In this document: positions 52,727 to 61,517 of the stretch, one piece after another
Numbering within the stretch: position 1 is the first letter of the stretch
Layout of the letters: each line of letters opens with the position of its first letter
NCBI GenBank assembly: GCA_003265435.1
Contig: NOXC01000001.1
Span: 124,001 to 188,000, forward strand
DNA from: Cellvibrionaceae bacterium AOL6
GTDB taxonomy: Bacteria; Pseudomonadota; Gammaproteobacteria; Pseudomonadales; Cellvibrionaceae
DNA: 64,000 nt
Direction: 5' to 3'
Program-made: the position numbers and the translations under genes
The notes under the pieces: model-generated
Databases searched by the model: none
What the model saw: the letters and a program-made list of their open reading frames with translations, nothing else
What the model was told of the DNA's origin: nothing

Positions 52727-54958
52727 ATGCGTAAAGCATTGACGCTGGGTGTGCTCGCCAGCATTTTTCTCTCAATTTCCGCCATCGCGGAAGAAATAAA
52801 AATCGATACCCTTCTCAAGAAAAAATGGGTTGAGGCTCGATCTGAGCACTTCATTCTCGTCACCGATATCAAACCCAAACATGCAGAATCCCTGGTGAAG
52901 TCGCTGGAGGAGTATCGCGTATTTATACACCATTTCACACGCACACCCCCTCTGACCGATGTCGAGCCCCTGTTTATCCTCGCGCCTTCCAAATCCAGCA
53001 GCTTCAAAGCACTCAACTTACCCGAAAACTGGGCTGGCGTTATGGTCAAAGGGCTCGACTCCGCTTTTGCCATTGCCAATCTCACCGGCTTCCGCGCCAG
53101 CGCCCGAAACCCCGGCCAGGGAAATCATGTGCTGATGCATGAATATGTGCACTACGCCATGCGCAACTCCATTTCACCCAAGGTCTACCCATTCTGGTAC
53201 TCCGAAGGCATTGCCGAATACCTCGCCACCTATCGCGTAAAAAAAGGGGCGCTTTCCGTTGGCAGTATTAACGAATTGCAATACCGGTTCTATGAGTTGC
53301 TCAACCCCAGTCGCACGCGATATGGAAACATCGATCTTGAGTCACTGTTTAAAGCCCAAGACGTACGCACGAACTGGGATGACGAAGACGATCGAGGCGC
53401 CAGGCGCGACGGCATAAAAAATACGCGGCTGATGTACGCAAGAAGTGTCGCGACCTTGCACTACCTGTATTCGAGCTACGAAACCGAGTCGCAGCTAAAC
53501 TCGTACATCGACCTCATCAATACCGGGTTGCCCGTAGATACCGCATTCCAGCTTGCTTTCAATACGAGTTACGACGCTCTGGAGAAAGACATCACCTCCT
53601 ATTTAAACGGCGGTAAATTGTATGGACGGACTTACACACCAGGTGAGGAATGGCCGCAAATAGACGCCCTCGTGTCTATTCGAGAATTGAGCGACGCTGA
53701 AATTCTCGACAGCTTGCACAGAACTGTTGCCGCACTGTCTTCTACCAACTCCGAAGATGCCGACGCCATTTTTGAGCGTTTAATGGCACTGGCGCCCTCC
53801 CATCCAGAAGCCCTGGCGAGAGAAGCCTGGAAACAATATCGACGTACACCAAGCTGGCTTGCGACGAGCGACCCCGAACTGAATAGTTTCATCGACACCG
53901 CCTTGGAAGCTGCGCCAAACAACGCGTCTCTGATTGCATTAGACGCAGAGCGCCAATTTGCCGAAACCCGCACAAAACTCTGGTTTGGGGAACCTATCGG
54001 GAATGCGCTGCCAGGCATTCGAAACCGATACCGCGAGGCCATCAGGTTGAACAACAATACGGCACGCGCCTACGCCGGTTTGGGCAGACTGGCATTTTAT
54101 AACCCCGATCAATCTAAACAGCTCGACGAAGAGGCGATGGTTTGCCTCGACTCAGCGCGAGTCCTTGCGGGAGATCACTATTTTTCCAAGTTGTCTCAAG
54201 ACGAGGCCATACTGAAGCTCAAGCACGGAGACACCCTGGGAGCACTACTCTTGCTCCGTAAATCCATTGCGTTGGCGGACTCGTGGTGGACAAAATTCGT
54301 ACTCACGACCCTCGAGTTTAAACACACGACTGACTATGAATCGGCCAGCAATGCGCGCGGCCTTAACTTTGCGAATGGCGCGATGTGGAGAGGGGAAGTG
54401 CTGAACGGCTTGCCTCACGGCAACGGCACATTGACGCTTATCGACGGCAGCCGCCTGGAAGGCCGTTGGCAGGAAGGACGATTGAACGGACAAGGTATCA
54501 TGACCACCGCGACAGGCTATGTGTATCAGGGCGCATTCGAGGATTCCAGCGTGACCGGCAACGGCAAACTCAGTTACCCCGAAAGCAGCAGCCTCGAATA
54601 TTCTGAGGGCGAATTTCTGCACGGTATGGAGCACGGTCCACATCGCTTCGTATTCGACGATGGCGTCGTCGAGGCCAGCGAATTCAAATTAATGTCTAGC
54701 TATGGTGAATTGACCATCATGCGACCCGGTGCCGAGCCTAAAAAAATCTATAGTTTTGACGGCCGACGACGCGTTCCTTTAGAGGATGGCACGCTGTTCA
54801 GCGGGCGCACGAAGAAACATTCCAAAGGCGACGGCTTCGGTCTGTGCAAACGCCCTGAATCCGAGCAAATCTTTGCTTGTGCCGCGACGGACGGCGTGCT
54901 GAGCGAAAAGGTCAATAAGATTTTTGAAAGTGCAGGGTTAGCCGAAACGAAGCAATGA
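52727..54958 (+). CDS. Large exported protein with zinc-protease-like domain, TPR-like repeats and C-terminal MORN repeats
   Basis: 743 residues. Signal peptide (LTLGVLASIFLSISAIAEE). Residues 140-170 read HEYVHYAMRN and then WYSEGIAEYLATY: an HExxH zinc motif followed by the downstream glutamate of gluzincins (DUF1570-like). A TPR-like helical region spans about 330-540. The C-terminus has MORN-type repeats (GAMWRGEVLNGLPHGNGTLT, GSRLEGRWQEGRLNGQG, YVYQGAFEDSSVTGNG). The combination is uncommon. Start at ATG 52727, with AAGGA upstream. It lies where zapA and 6S RNA are usually adjacent, so it may be an insertion in that locus. Confidence 0.82.
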   Translation: MRKALTLGVLASIFLSISAIAEEIKIDTLLKKKWVEARSEHFILVTDIKPKHAESLVKSLEEYRVFIHHFTRTPPLTDVEPLFILAPSKSSSFKALNLPENWAGVMVKGLDSAFAIANLTGFRASARNPGQGNHVLMHEYVHYAMRNSISPKVYPFWYSEGIAEYLATYRVKKGALSVGSINELQYRFYELLNPSRTRYGNIDLESLFKAQDVRTNWDDEDDRGARRDGIKNTRLMYARSVATLHYLYSSYETESQLNSYIDLINTGLPVDTAFQLAFNTSYDALEKDITSYLNGGKLYGRTYTPGEEWPQIDALVSIRELSDAEILDSLHRTVAALSSTNSEDADAIFERLMALAPSHPEALAREAWKQYRRTPSWLATSDPELNSFIDTALEAAPNNASLIALDAERQFAETRTKLWFGEPIGNALPGIRNRYREAIRLNNNTARAYAGLGRLAFYNPDQSKQLDEEAMVCLDSARVLAGDHYFSKLSQDEAILKLKHGDTLGALLLLRKSIALADSWWTKFVLTTLEFKHTTDYESASNARGLNFANGAMWRGEVLNGLPHGNGTLTLIDGSRLEGRWQEGRLNGQGIMTTATGYVYQGAFEDSSVTGNGKLSYPESSSLEYSEGEFLHGMEHGPHRFVFDDGVVEASEFKLMSSYGELTIMRPGAEPKKIYSFDGRRRVPLEDGTLFSGRTKKHSKGDGFGLCKRPESEQIFACAATDGVLSEKVNKIFESAGLAETKQ

Positions 54959-54995
54959 TCAGCACTTGTCAAGACTGGTATCTGAGTATCCCGGT

Positions 54996-55003
54996 GTTAT
55001 ACT
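54996..55003 (+). promoter_or_regulatory. Extended -10 promoter element of 6S RNA
   Basis: TGTTATACT-like arrangement: TG then one base then TATACT (54998-55003), placed 7 bp before the mapped-by-homology 5' end near 55010. No strong -35 is visible, which fits an extended -10 promoter. Confidence 0.55.
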
Positions 55004-55009
55004 TTGTCT

Positions 55010-55183
55010 AACCTGGGGTGTTCGCCAGTTGGTCGATCCCTGAGCCGATAATCCCTACCCAGGAGGTAGCTCGTGATATGGGAGTGCATGTCCGTTTAAC
55101 GGAAAGCCCGATGTATCGCAGTAACCTCCCCCTTGAACTTTACGGTTCAAGGTAAAACCAGCAGCGGCACACCCGGGCTTTCC
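55010..55183 (+). ncRNA. ssrS: 6S RNA
   Basis: Global regulator that binds the sigma70 RNA polymerase holoenzyme in stationary phase. Recognised by the conserved GTTCGCCAG...GATCCCTGAGCCGATAAT segment, the central CCTTGAACTTTACGGTTCAAGG stem, and the 3' CAGCGGCACACCCGGGC that pairs with the 5' ACCTGGGGTGT, forming the closing stem. Location between zapA and fau matches 6S RNA in other gammaproteobacteria. Ends are approximate (a few bases). Confidence 0.9.
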
Positions 55184-55208
55184 AACGACAAACTCGCTGC
55201 ACCCTTTC

Positions 55209-55811
55209 ATGCCTGCCGATCCGGCTCTTCTGCAACAAGAAAAACACGATCTTCGTCAGCGCATGCGCGCACAACGGCGCAGCCTCAGTGCGGCCCAGCA
55301 GCGGCGTGCTGCTCACTGTTTGAGTTTACGTCTCCGCGCTCTGCCGGAAATCCGTCGTGCACGACGGGTTGCCCTCTATCTGCCGAACGATGGCGAAATT
55401 TCTCTGGAAATCTTCTGCAATTGGCTGTGGCAACAGCACGTTGACGTCTATCTCCCCAGAGTGCGTGCGCAAACCCTGCACTTTCATCGCTTCGATCGCG
55501 GTACTGCGCTGCGCAAAAATCACTTTGGCATTCCCGAACCCGTCGGTACTCGGAAAATAGATGCGCACAACCTAGATGTGGTGGCCATGCCACTGGTCGC
55601 ATTTGATCAACAGGGAAGAAGATTGGGAATGGGAGGGGGATTCTACGATCGGCGCTTTGCATTCAAGCGGCGCAACCGCTGGAAAAAACCGCGCTTAGTC
55701 GGCTGCGCGCACGCATGCCAACAGGCCAGCGTACTACCTGTGGCGGGCTGGGATATTCCGTTAGATTGTGTCGTAACAGACAAGCAGACGACCCGAAACA
55801 AGTCGCACTAG
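55209..55811 (+). CDS. fau: 5-formyltetrahydrofolate cyclo-ligase
   Basis: 200-residue enzyme that converts 5-formyl-THF to 5,10-methenyl-THF using ATP. Signature residues: QEKHDLRQRMRAQRR at the N-terminus (basic ATP-binding arm), the substrate-binding RVALYLPNDGEISLE, and MPLVAFDQQGRRLGMGGGFYDR. Directly downstream of 6S RNA, as in E. coli ygfA. The mRNA may be co-transcribed with 6S RNA. Confidence 0.93.
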   Translation: MPADPALLQQEKHDLRQRMRAQRRSLSAAQQRRAAHCLSLRLRALPEIRRARRVALYLPNDGEISLEIFCNWLWQQHVDVYLPRVRAQTLHFHRFDRGTALRKNHFGIPEPVGTRKIDAHNLDVVAMPLVAFDQQGRRLGMGGGFYDRRFAFKRRNRWKKPRLVGCAHACQQASVLPVAGWDIPLDCVVTDKQTTRNKSH

Positions 55812-55815
55812 GCGG

Positions 55816-55977
55816 CTACTTGTTCACATCAACCTTAAGTTGACTGACTTCCATTCCGCGTTGCAGCTCGGATGGCATGTCACTATCGGTACTGAATAAC
55901 TCTGTTATGCCAAGTCCGCTGGCAAGTAATCCGATCAAGAAAACCGCTGCTGCGGTGGTCAGGGCGTCAGATTTCAT
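55816..55977 (-). CDS. Small 53-residue membrane peptide
   Basis: MKSDALTTAAAVFLIGLLASGLGITELF followed by an acidic soluble part (STDSDMPSELQRGMEVSQLKVDVNK). One predicted TM helix (residues about 8-27). The reading is closed by a TAG 5 bp past the fau stop on the other strand. No strong ribosome binding site; supported mainly by its coherent protein-like composition. Family unknown. Converges with fau. Confidence 0.55.
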   Translation of the reverse strand: MKSDALTTAAAVFLIGLLASGLGITELFSTDSDMPSELQRGMEVSQLKVDVNK

Positions 55978-56336
55978 TTTTTGTTCTATAGTTTTTCAGG
56001 TTGTTGTTACAGCAGCTCACTGTGATGGGCTGCCCTGAGTTGAAGCGCTCGCACGCTTCCCGGAGTACTCCACACTCGGCCCTTTACTGGGCGGTGTACC
56101 GCTCTACCTCATCCCGATATTGCAGGTTCCGTACCCACTTAGGGTGAGACGTGGGTTTTTGAGTACTTTTTCTCACTTTGGTTCCCTTGGCGCCGAAAAA
56201 AACATCTGCTTTCCAGCTCGGAGTGACAATCCGCTCTGGAATTAAAGACGAGAAAGATGGCATTTGGATGAACCGACTTCAAATTTTGCCTCAAAAAGAG
56301 GCAAAAAAAATCGATTTGATCACAATTGGTGAGTTT
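55978..56336. other. Intergenic region, 359 bp, with several stem-loops
   Basis: No credible gene. It holds a 6-bp hairpin (GAAGCG 56042-56047 with CGCTTC 56054-56059), a terminator-like hairpin at 56133-56160 and a 9-bp TTTTGCCTC/GAGGCAAAA hairpin at 56284-56306. A structured RNA is possible. Confidence 0.5.
56133..56160 (+). terminator. Rho-independent terminator-like hairpin
   Basis: ACCCAC (56133-56138) and GTGGGT (56151-56156) form a 6-bp stem followed by TTTTT. No plus-strand gene ends just upstream, so it may end a small RNA that starts after fau. Confidence 0.5.
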
Positions 56337-56987
56337 CTAATCAGAATCGGTGGACAAATCTAGGCGCCCAGCCAACACAGGCCAGACATTTTCAAGCAAA
56401 ACCGGTTGTGCTTTGGCGACGGGGTGCAAACGATCACTCATCATAAGCTCGGGGTTCCCCGCGACCCCCTCGAGCAGAAAAGGCACCAAGGCGAGTTCAA
56501 ATTGCTCGGCCAGCTCAGCGTACTGCTCGAAAAACGGTTCGGTGTAGGCCGCCCCGTAGTTCGGCGGAATACGAATACCGACCAACACCACTTCAACCCC
56601 TTGTGCCTGGGCACTTTGAATCAAGCGTTGCAGGTTGCGTCGTATATAGACAAGAGGTTTACCCTGGAGCCCATCGTTCGCGCCCAGTTCGAGGACCAAG
56701 AGCTCTGGCCTGTGGCTTTGCAGGAGCTCAGGGAGAAGCTGTAAACCCGCTGCGGTCGTCGCTCCGCTGACCGACGCATTGACTACGGAGATATCCTCAG
56801 AGGCGAGCCTCTGCGCCAACAACGCGACCCAACCTTCCTCTTCCGGCAGGTTGTAGGCAGCACTGAGACTATCACCCAACACCAGTACAGTGCGATTAGA
56901 TGCCAACACAGAACTTGAAATCAGCGCGAAAAGAACCATTACCGTTAGCTTGCGCGCTAAATTTTTCCAACCGGACACACTTTGCAT
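56337..56987 (-). CDS. tesA: Arylesterase/lysophospholipase TesA
   Basis: 216-residue periplasmic GDSL/SGNH esterase. Signal peptide (MVLFALISSSVLAS). Catalytic blocks: block I VLVLGDSLSAAY (Ser), block III LGANDGLQG (Asn), and the C-terminal DRLHP (Asp and His). Divergent from ybbA: the two ATG codons overlap by two bases, so each promoter must lie in the other gene. Thioesterase, arylesterase and lysophospholipase activities are known for the family. Confidence 0.95.
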   Translation of the reverse strand: MQSVSGWKNLARKLTVMVLFALISSSVLASNRTVLVLGDSLSAAYNLPEEEGWVALLAQRLASEDISVVNASVSGATTAAGLQLLPELLQSHRPELLVLELGANDGLQGKPLVYIRRNLQRLIQSAQAQGVEVVLVGIRIPPNYGAAYTEPFFEQYAELAEQFELALVPFLLEGVAGNPELMMSDRLHPVAKAQPVLLENVWPVLAGRLDLSTDSD

Positions 56988-57663
56988 GCTCTTAAAAACC
57001 CTGGATCTTTGTCATGACGTACCCACCGCAGAGGGCACCCTGCGTATACTCGATCACATCGACCTCGAGATCAACCACGGTGACAGTGTCGCCATCGTCG
57101 GCGCTTCCGGCTCCGGTAAAAGCACACTGCTCAGCCTGATCGCCGGTCTGGATCGCGCCAGCGCGGGCAGCATCCAGCTCGACGGGCAGGAAATGAGCGA
57201 GATGAGCGAAGCGCAGCGCAGTGCTTTGCGTCAACGCTATGTCAGCTTTGTATTCCAGAACTTCCAGCTTTTGCACGGCTTGAACGCCGTCGAAAATGTC
57301 AGCCTACCGCTGGATGTGCGGGGTGAAAAAGGCACGCGAGCGAAAGCCCTGCACTATCTCGAACGCGTGGGCCTGGCCCACCGTGCCACGCATCAGCCGA
57401 GCCAGCTCAGCGGCGGTGAACAGCAACGGGTCGCACTGGCTCGCGCTTTCGCTAGCGAGGCCCCAATCATCTTCGCAGATGAACCCACAGGAAATCTGGA
57501 TGCCCATACCGGCGAGCACGTCGCCGACCTGCTCTTTGACCTCAACCGAGAGCAGACCACCACGCTCGTGCTGGTGACCCACTCCGACGCGCTTGCCCAG
57601 CGTTGTCAGCGCGTGCTCACGATGAACGCGGGGCGTTTGCAGGCACAGGAGCCGCGTTCATGA
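56986..57663 (+). CDS. ybbA: ABC transporter ATPase YbbA
   Basis: 225 residues: Walker A GASGSGKST, Q-loop region FVFQNFQLLHG, signature LSGGEQQRVALARAF, Walker B IIFADEPTGNLD, switch H in VLVTHSD. Divergent from tesA and upstream of the permease ybbP, the same arrangement as in E. coli. Substrate unknown. Confidence 0.92.
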   Translation: MLLKTLDLCHDVPTAEGTLRILDHIDLEINHGDSVAIVGASGSGKSTLLSLIAGLDRASAGSIQLDGQEMSEMSEAQRSALRQRYVSFVFQNFQLLHGLNAVENVSLPLDVRGEKGTRAKALHYLERVGLAHRATHQPSQLSGGEQQRVALARAFASEAPIIFADEPTGNLDAHTGEHVADLLFDLNREQTTTLVLVTHSDALAQRCQRVLTMNAGRLQAQEPRS

Positions 57664-60131
57664 TGCCGCTCGCATGGCGACTCCTGCCACTGTGGCTCAA
57701 GGGTCGCGCGCTGCCACTCCTGTTTGGCTCACTGCTCCTGGCCACCGCATCCGTTATCGCGATCAACCTTTTCGTTGAGCGCATCGCCGCGACGCTCGAC
57801 AACGAAGCCGCGCAATTCATTGCCGCCGACGCCCGCATCGACAGCAGCAAGCCGCTGTCCGAGGACTGGATGAACGAAGCCCAACAGCTAGGTTTGCGGC
57901 AGGCACAATACCAAAGCTTTCGAGCCATGGTATTTGCGGGCAGCGAAATGCAGCTGGTGCAGGTCAAGGCGACGTCCGAAGGCTATCCCCTTTACGGCAC
58001 ACTTGAACTGGGCTTCGACGACGGGCTTACCGCAGAAACCGTAGAGCACGGCCCCGCTCCCGGAAAAGTCTGGCTCGCCCCGCGCCTGTTCACCGCGCTG
58101 GGCATCGAGGCGGGCAGCACCGTAAAAATCGGCGCCGCCGAATTCATCGCGGAATACGCTCTACTCAAGGAGCCTGACGCCGCCCAAGCGGCTTTCGGCT
58201 TCGCCCCTCGGGCGATGATTCACTTAGACGATGTCAGCCGAACCGAAGCGGTGCAAACGGGCTCCCGTGTCGACTATGCGCTGCTTGTTGCCGGTTCTGA
58301 CGACGCGATGCGCCGCTATCGCGACACCGTCGGTGAACGCTTAGGGGAGCATGCGCGCTGGGTTAGCCCTGAGGAAGGCAGTGCCGCCTTCAACGCGACC
58401 CAACAGCGCGCGCGTCGATTTTTGCTTTTGGCGGGTAGCTTGAGTGTCATCCTTTGCGGCGTCGCGATTGCCCTGTCCGCACAGCGATTCGCCCTTCACC
58501 AACAACAGCGCGTGGCGCTGCTGAAAACCTTCGGGCTGACCCCCACACGCATTCAGAACCTCTATCTCGTATTGCTCGTCGCCATCGGGCTGGCGGGTTG
58601 TATCGCGGGCAGCGCCCTGGGTTGGTTATTGCACTGGGGCCTGATTTTCGCGCTCAATGAATTCCTGCCCGCCGATCTGGCTGCGGCGTCCTCCCAGGCT
58701 TACGCCATCGGCTGGGCGACAACCGTGCTGTCCCTGTTTGCGTTTGCCGGGCCGCCCATATTAGCCCTAAGGCAACTGGCACCAGCCCATATCCTGCGCC
58801 AAGAGCCGCACTTCTTCCACGCCACGCGAGGCAGTGCTCTGCTCGCCATCGCCGCGTGTGCGGTCATCGTATTCGGCTACAGCCGTGACCTGCAGCTCGG
58901 AGCCACGGTACTCGGTGCCTTACTGATGTGTATTGCCGCCAGCGCCATCGCCGGTTTCGGCCTGCTTGCGTTAACACGGCGCCTGCAATCCCGGCTCTTT
59001 GGTGTGTGGCGTATCGGCTTAGCGAATTTACAACGCCACCGCGCGTTTACGTCGCTGCAAATTTTTGTATTTGCCTGTGTCGGCATGCTGGTATTGGTGC
59101 TCGGCCAATTGCGCACGAGCCTCATTGAAGAGTGGCAACCTGCAGTGGACGGAGCGCCCAACCATTTTGTATTCAATATCTTTGACGACGAAAAAGCGGC
59201 CGTTCAAACGCAACTCGAAGAAGCCGGTATCGACGCGAGTGCGTTTTATCCGATGTCGCGCGGGCGCTTGATCGCGGTGAATGATGAGGAAGTGAGTCAA
59301 CGCATTCCCGCGGGCGAACAGCGCACCGACTACCAACGGGAGCTCAATCTCACCTATTCGCAACGCCTTGGTGAGGACAATGCCATCATCGAGGGCGCCT
59401 GGTGGCAGGGCGATGAAGCTGAACTGGCCGTCTCCGCTGAGCAGGCTTATGCCGAAGGTCTCGGTTTACACATTGGCGACACCTTGCGCTTCAGCATCGC
59501 CGGGCGGGAGTTTGACGCCGTACTGGCGAGCATTCGAAGTGTGGAGTGGGATTCGATGAACCCCAATTTCTACATGATCTTCAACCAACCCATTGCGGAC
59601 CGGTTTGCGATGAATTGGATCACCAGTTTCTATCTGGATCCCGAGCGCGCGACCGTCATCAACGAGCTGACTCGCTCGTTCCCGGGTTTATCCATCATCG
59701 AACTGGATGACACACTGACCTTGCTGAAACGGGTCGTGACCCAAGTCACGCTGGCGGTGGAGTTCATTCTGATGCTGGTACTTGCCGCCAGTGTCTTCGT
59801 GCTGCTCACCAGTATTCTTGCCACACTGGATGATCGGGTTAGAGAAGCCGCATTGCTGCGCAGTTTCGGCGCCCACCAGCGCACCGTCCGGCGTATTGCG
59901 ATGGTGGAGTTCGCGAGTATCGGCTTGCTGGCTGGGCTCTTTGCCTGTCTCGGCGCGGAGGCTGGATTGTATTTTCTGATGACGTCGCTGTTTGAGATGC
60001 CCTGGCATGTCCACACGGCGATGTGGCTCACCGCACCGCCACTCGCAACCTTGGGAATCACGGCGTTGGGCGTCAGCGCCACCCAGGCAAGCAGCCGGAT
60101 CGCACCGATGCAGGTGTTGCGTTTGCAATAA
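57660..60131 (+). CDS. ybbP: ABC transporter permease YbbP
   Basis: 823-residue membrane protein of the FtsX/MacB-type permease family with two FtsX-like units: TM helix about 25-45, a large periplasmic domain, three TM helices (VILCGVAIALSAQRF, IGLAGCIAGSALGWL, VLSLFAFAGPPIL), then a second unit ending EFILMLVLAASVFVLL. The ATGATG start overlaps the ybbA stop, so coupling is tight. Confidence 0.92.
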   Translation: MMPLAWRLLPLWLKGRALPLLFGSLLLATASVIAINLFVERIAATLDNEAAQFIAADARIDSSKPLSEDWMNEAQQLGLRQAQYQSFRAMVFAGSEMQLVQVKATSEGYPLYGTLELGFDDGLTAETVEHGPAPGKVWLAPRLFTALGIEAGSTVKIGAAEFIAEYALLKEPDAAQAAFGFAPRAMIHLDDVSRTEAVQTGSRVDYALLVAGSDDAMRRYRDTVGERLGEHARWVSPEEGSAAFNATQQRARRFLLLAGSLSVILCGVAIALSAQRFALHQQQRVALLKTFGLTPTRIQNLYLVLLVAIGLAGCIAGSALGWLLHWGLIFALNEFLPADLAAASSQAYAIGWATTVLSLFAFAGPPILALRQLAPAHILRQEPHFFHATRGSALLAIAACAVIVFGYSRDLQLGATVLGALLMCIAASAIAGFGLLALTRRLQSRLFGVWRIGLANLQRHRAFTSLQIFVFACVGMLVLVLGQLRTSLIEEWQPAVDGAPNHFVFNIFDDEKAAVQTQLEEAGIDASAFYPMSRGRLIAVNDEEVSQRIPAGEQRTDYQRELNLTYSQRLGEDNAIIEGAWWQGDEAELAVSAEQAYAEGLGLHIGDTLRFSIAGREFDAVLASIRSVEWDSMNPNFYMIFNQPIADRFAMNWITSFYLDPERATVINELTRSFPGLSIIELDDTLTLLKRVVTQVTLAVEFILMLVLAASVFVLLTSILATLDDRVREAALLRSFGAHQRTVRRIAMVEFASIGLLAGLFACLGAEAGLYFLMTSLFEMPWHVHTAMWLTAPPLATLGITALGVSATQASSRIAPMQVLRLQ

Positions 60132-60142
60132 CGCGCTCGCGC

Positions 60143-61432
60143 TTAGAAGGTCCAGCCGAACTGCACGCCGCCGCCAGTGATGTCTTCGCTGGTGGCGTAG
60201 GCCAAGTCCGCAACCAGGCGACCGGCCCGGATACCGATGCCGCCACTGAGTACATCGCCACGAAAGCCTTGTAGGTCGTGCCGATACCCCAGGCGAACAT
60301 CAAGCCAGGGCAGTGCATGGATGTCCACGCCGAGGGCCGTTTCCTGACCCGGGCGTTCGTTCCCCAGCGCTTCGTTTGTTTGTAAGTCCACATCCCAACC
60401 CGCGCTCACCCAGCGGTGCTCATAAGCGGCACCGATGCGCGAGCGTGCCTTGGTCTCCACGCTCTGACCACTGCCCGCAGCAAAGGTTTGCGGCACAATG
60501 TCCTTGGACGCCAGGGCAATACGGAAATGCTCACCAATCGGCACGGCAACGCCGAGATCGAGGTTCATGGTGTAGTGAGTACGCTTGTCCTCTTCGTAGT
60601 CGTAGTCGCTGTCGCCATAGGTCAGGTCGTCCAGGTACACATCGACTCGCATGATCTTGGGCGTCGCACCCAGCGAAACGTTTTGCCCCCAGAATTCAAA
60701 CTCGTGCGCAAATGCCACGCCCCATTCGGCAAAACTCATCGACGATATCGTCGCAGCGGAGGTGATGTCCTCGGCAGGGTCGACCAGTTGTCCGTCTTCA
60801 TCGAACAACTCGGGATGAAACACACCCGCAGTGCCCCCACTGGCAGCAAAATCCATGGTTTCGATATAGTCATCCAATAAGGCCAGATCTTCATCACTGA
60901 CATTACTGGTACCACCGCCTACGGCACGAATCCCAAAATAGAAACTGCCACCTTGCCGATGGCTGGGCTCGCTCACGCTGAAACCGACATACGCTTCACC
61001 GTCCAGATCCTGATTGCCTATGTCCAGAATCGCGCTCTGCAAATCGCGACTGGCAAGGCTGACGCCCTGCGCTGTGCCTTGGTTCGCATCGGCGTTGTAC
61101 GCGGTGATCGCCTCTGAAAGCTGGTCGTCGAGGTCATCTTCAAGAACATCTACAACATCCTCAACACTGTTCGAAACCTGGGACACCATGGTCGGGAGGT
61201 AAACCCGCCCGTGCCGTGTGTCTTCCTCTTGTCCTTCATACATCGCCAACATGGCTGGATTGTAGTACTGCGCCTGCGCCGCGTTTGCCGTGGCGACCGT
61301 CGCCCCTCCCATACCCAGAGCCCGCGCGTCGCTGATCCCGTAATCCAAGCCGTGGGAGACCGCAGGCAAGGCAAGTACTGCGGCGAAACTCGCAGGCAGA
61401 GCCCGCTTACTCGTTGGGAGTATTATTGTCAT
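60143..61432 (-). CDS. TraF-like outer membrane protein
   Basis: 429 residues with a signal peptide (MTIILPTSKRALPASFAAVLALPAVSHG). Features GISDARALGMGGATVATANAAQAQYYNPAML at the N-terminus, then a barrel of strands ending GGGVQFGWTF with terminal phenylalanine. This is the TraF_2 (PF13729) family, named after the F-plasmid protein but found chromosomally as an uncharacterised outer membrane barrel. The start may instead be at 61447. Convergent with ybbP. Confidence 0.82.
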   Translation of the reverse strand: MTIILPTSKRALPASFAAVLALPAVSHGLDYGISDARALGMGGATVATANAAQAQYYNPAMLAMYEGQEEDTRHGRVYLPTMVSQVSNSVEDVVDVLEDDLDDQLSEAITAYNADANQGTAQGVSLASRDLQSAILDIGNQDLDGEAYVGFSVSEPSHRQGGSFYFGIRAVGGGTSNVSDEDLALLDDYIETMDFAASGGTAGVFHPELFDEDGQLVDPAEDITSAATISSMSFAEWGVAFAHEFEFWGQNVSLGATPKIMRVDVYLDDLTYGDSDYDYEEDKRTHYTMNLDLGVAVPIGEHFRIALASKDIVPQTFAAGSGQSVETKARSRIGAAYEHRWVSAGWDVDLQTNEALGNERPGQETALGVDIHALPWLDVRLGYRHDLQGFRGDVLSGGIGIRAGRLVADLAYATSEDITGGGVQFGWTF

Positions 61433-61517
61433 AGTCCGGGTCGTCATCCGTTGGTGATTTGAAACATCGAATCGCTTGCAGCCTTGCTGCAGCGCCCTAT
61501 AGTGTAGCAACCCATAG

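Noticed and set aside
56284-56306. TTTTGCCTC/GAGGCAAAA hairpin as tesA terminator
   Set aside because: The T-run lies before the stem, not after, on both strands, so it is not a standard terminator.
56178-56363. 61-codon plus-strand frame ending inside tesA
   Set aside because: No family likeness, no ribosome binding site, overlaps the tesA end; looks like chance.
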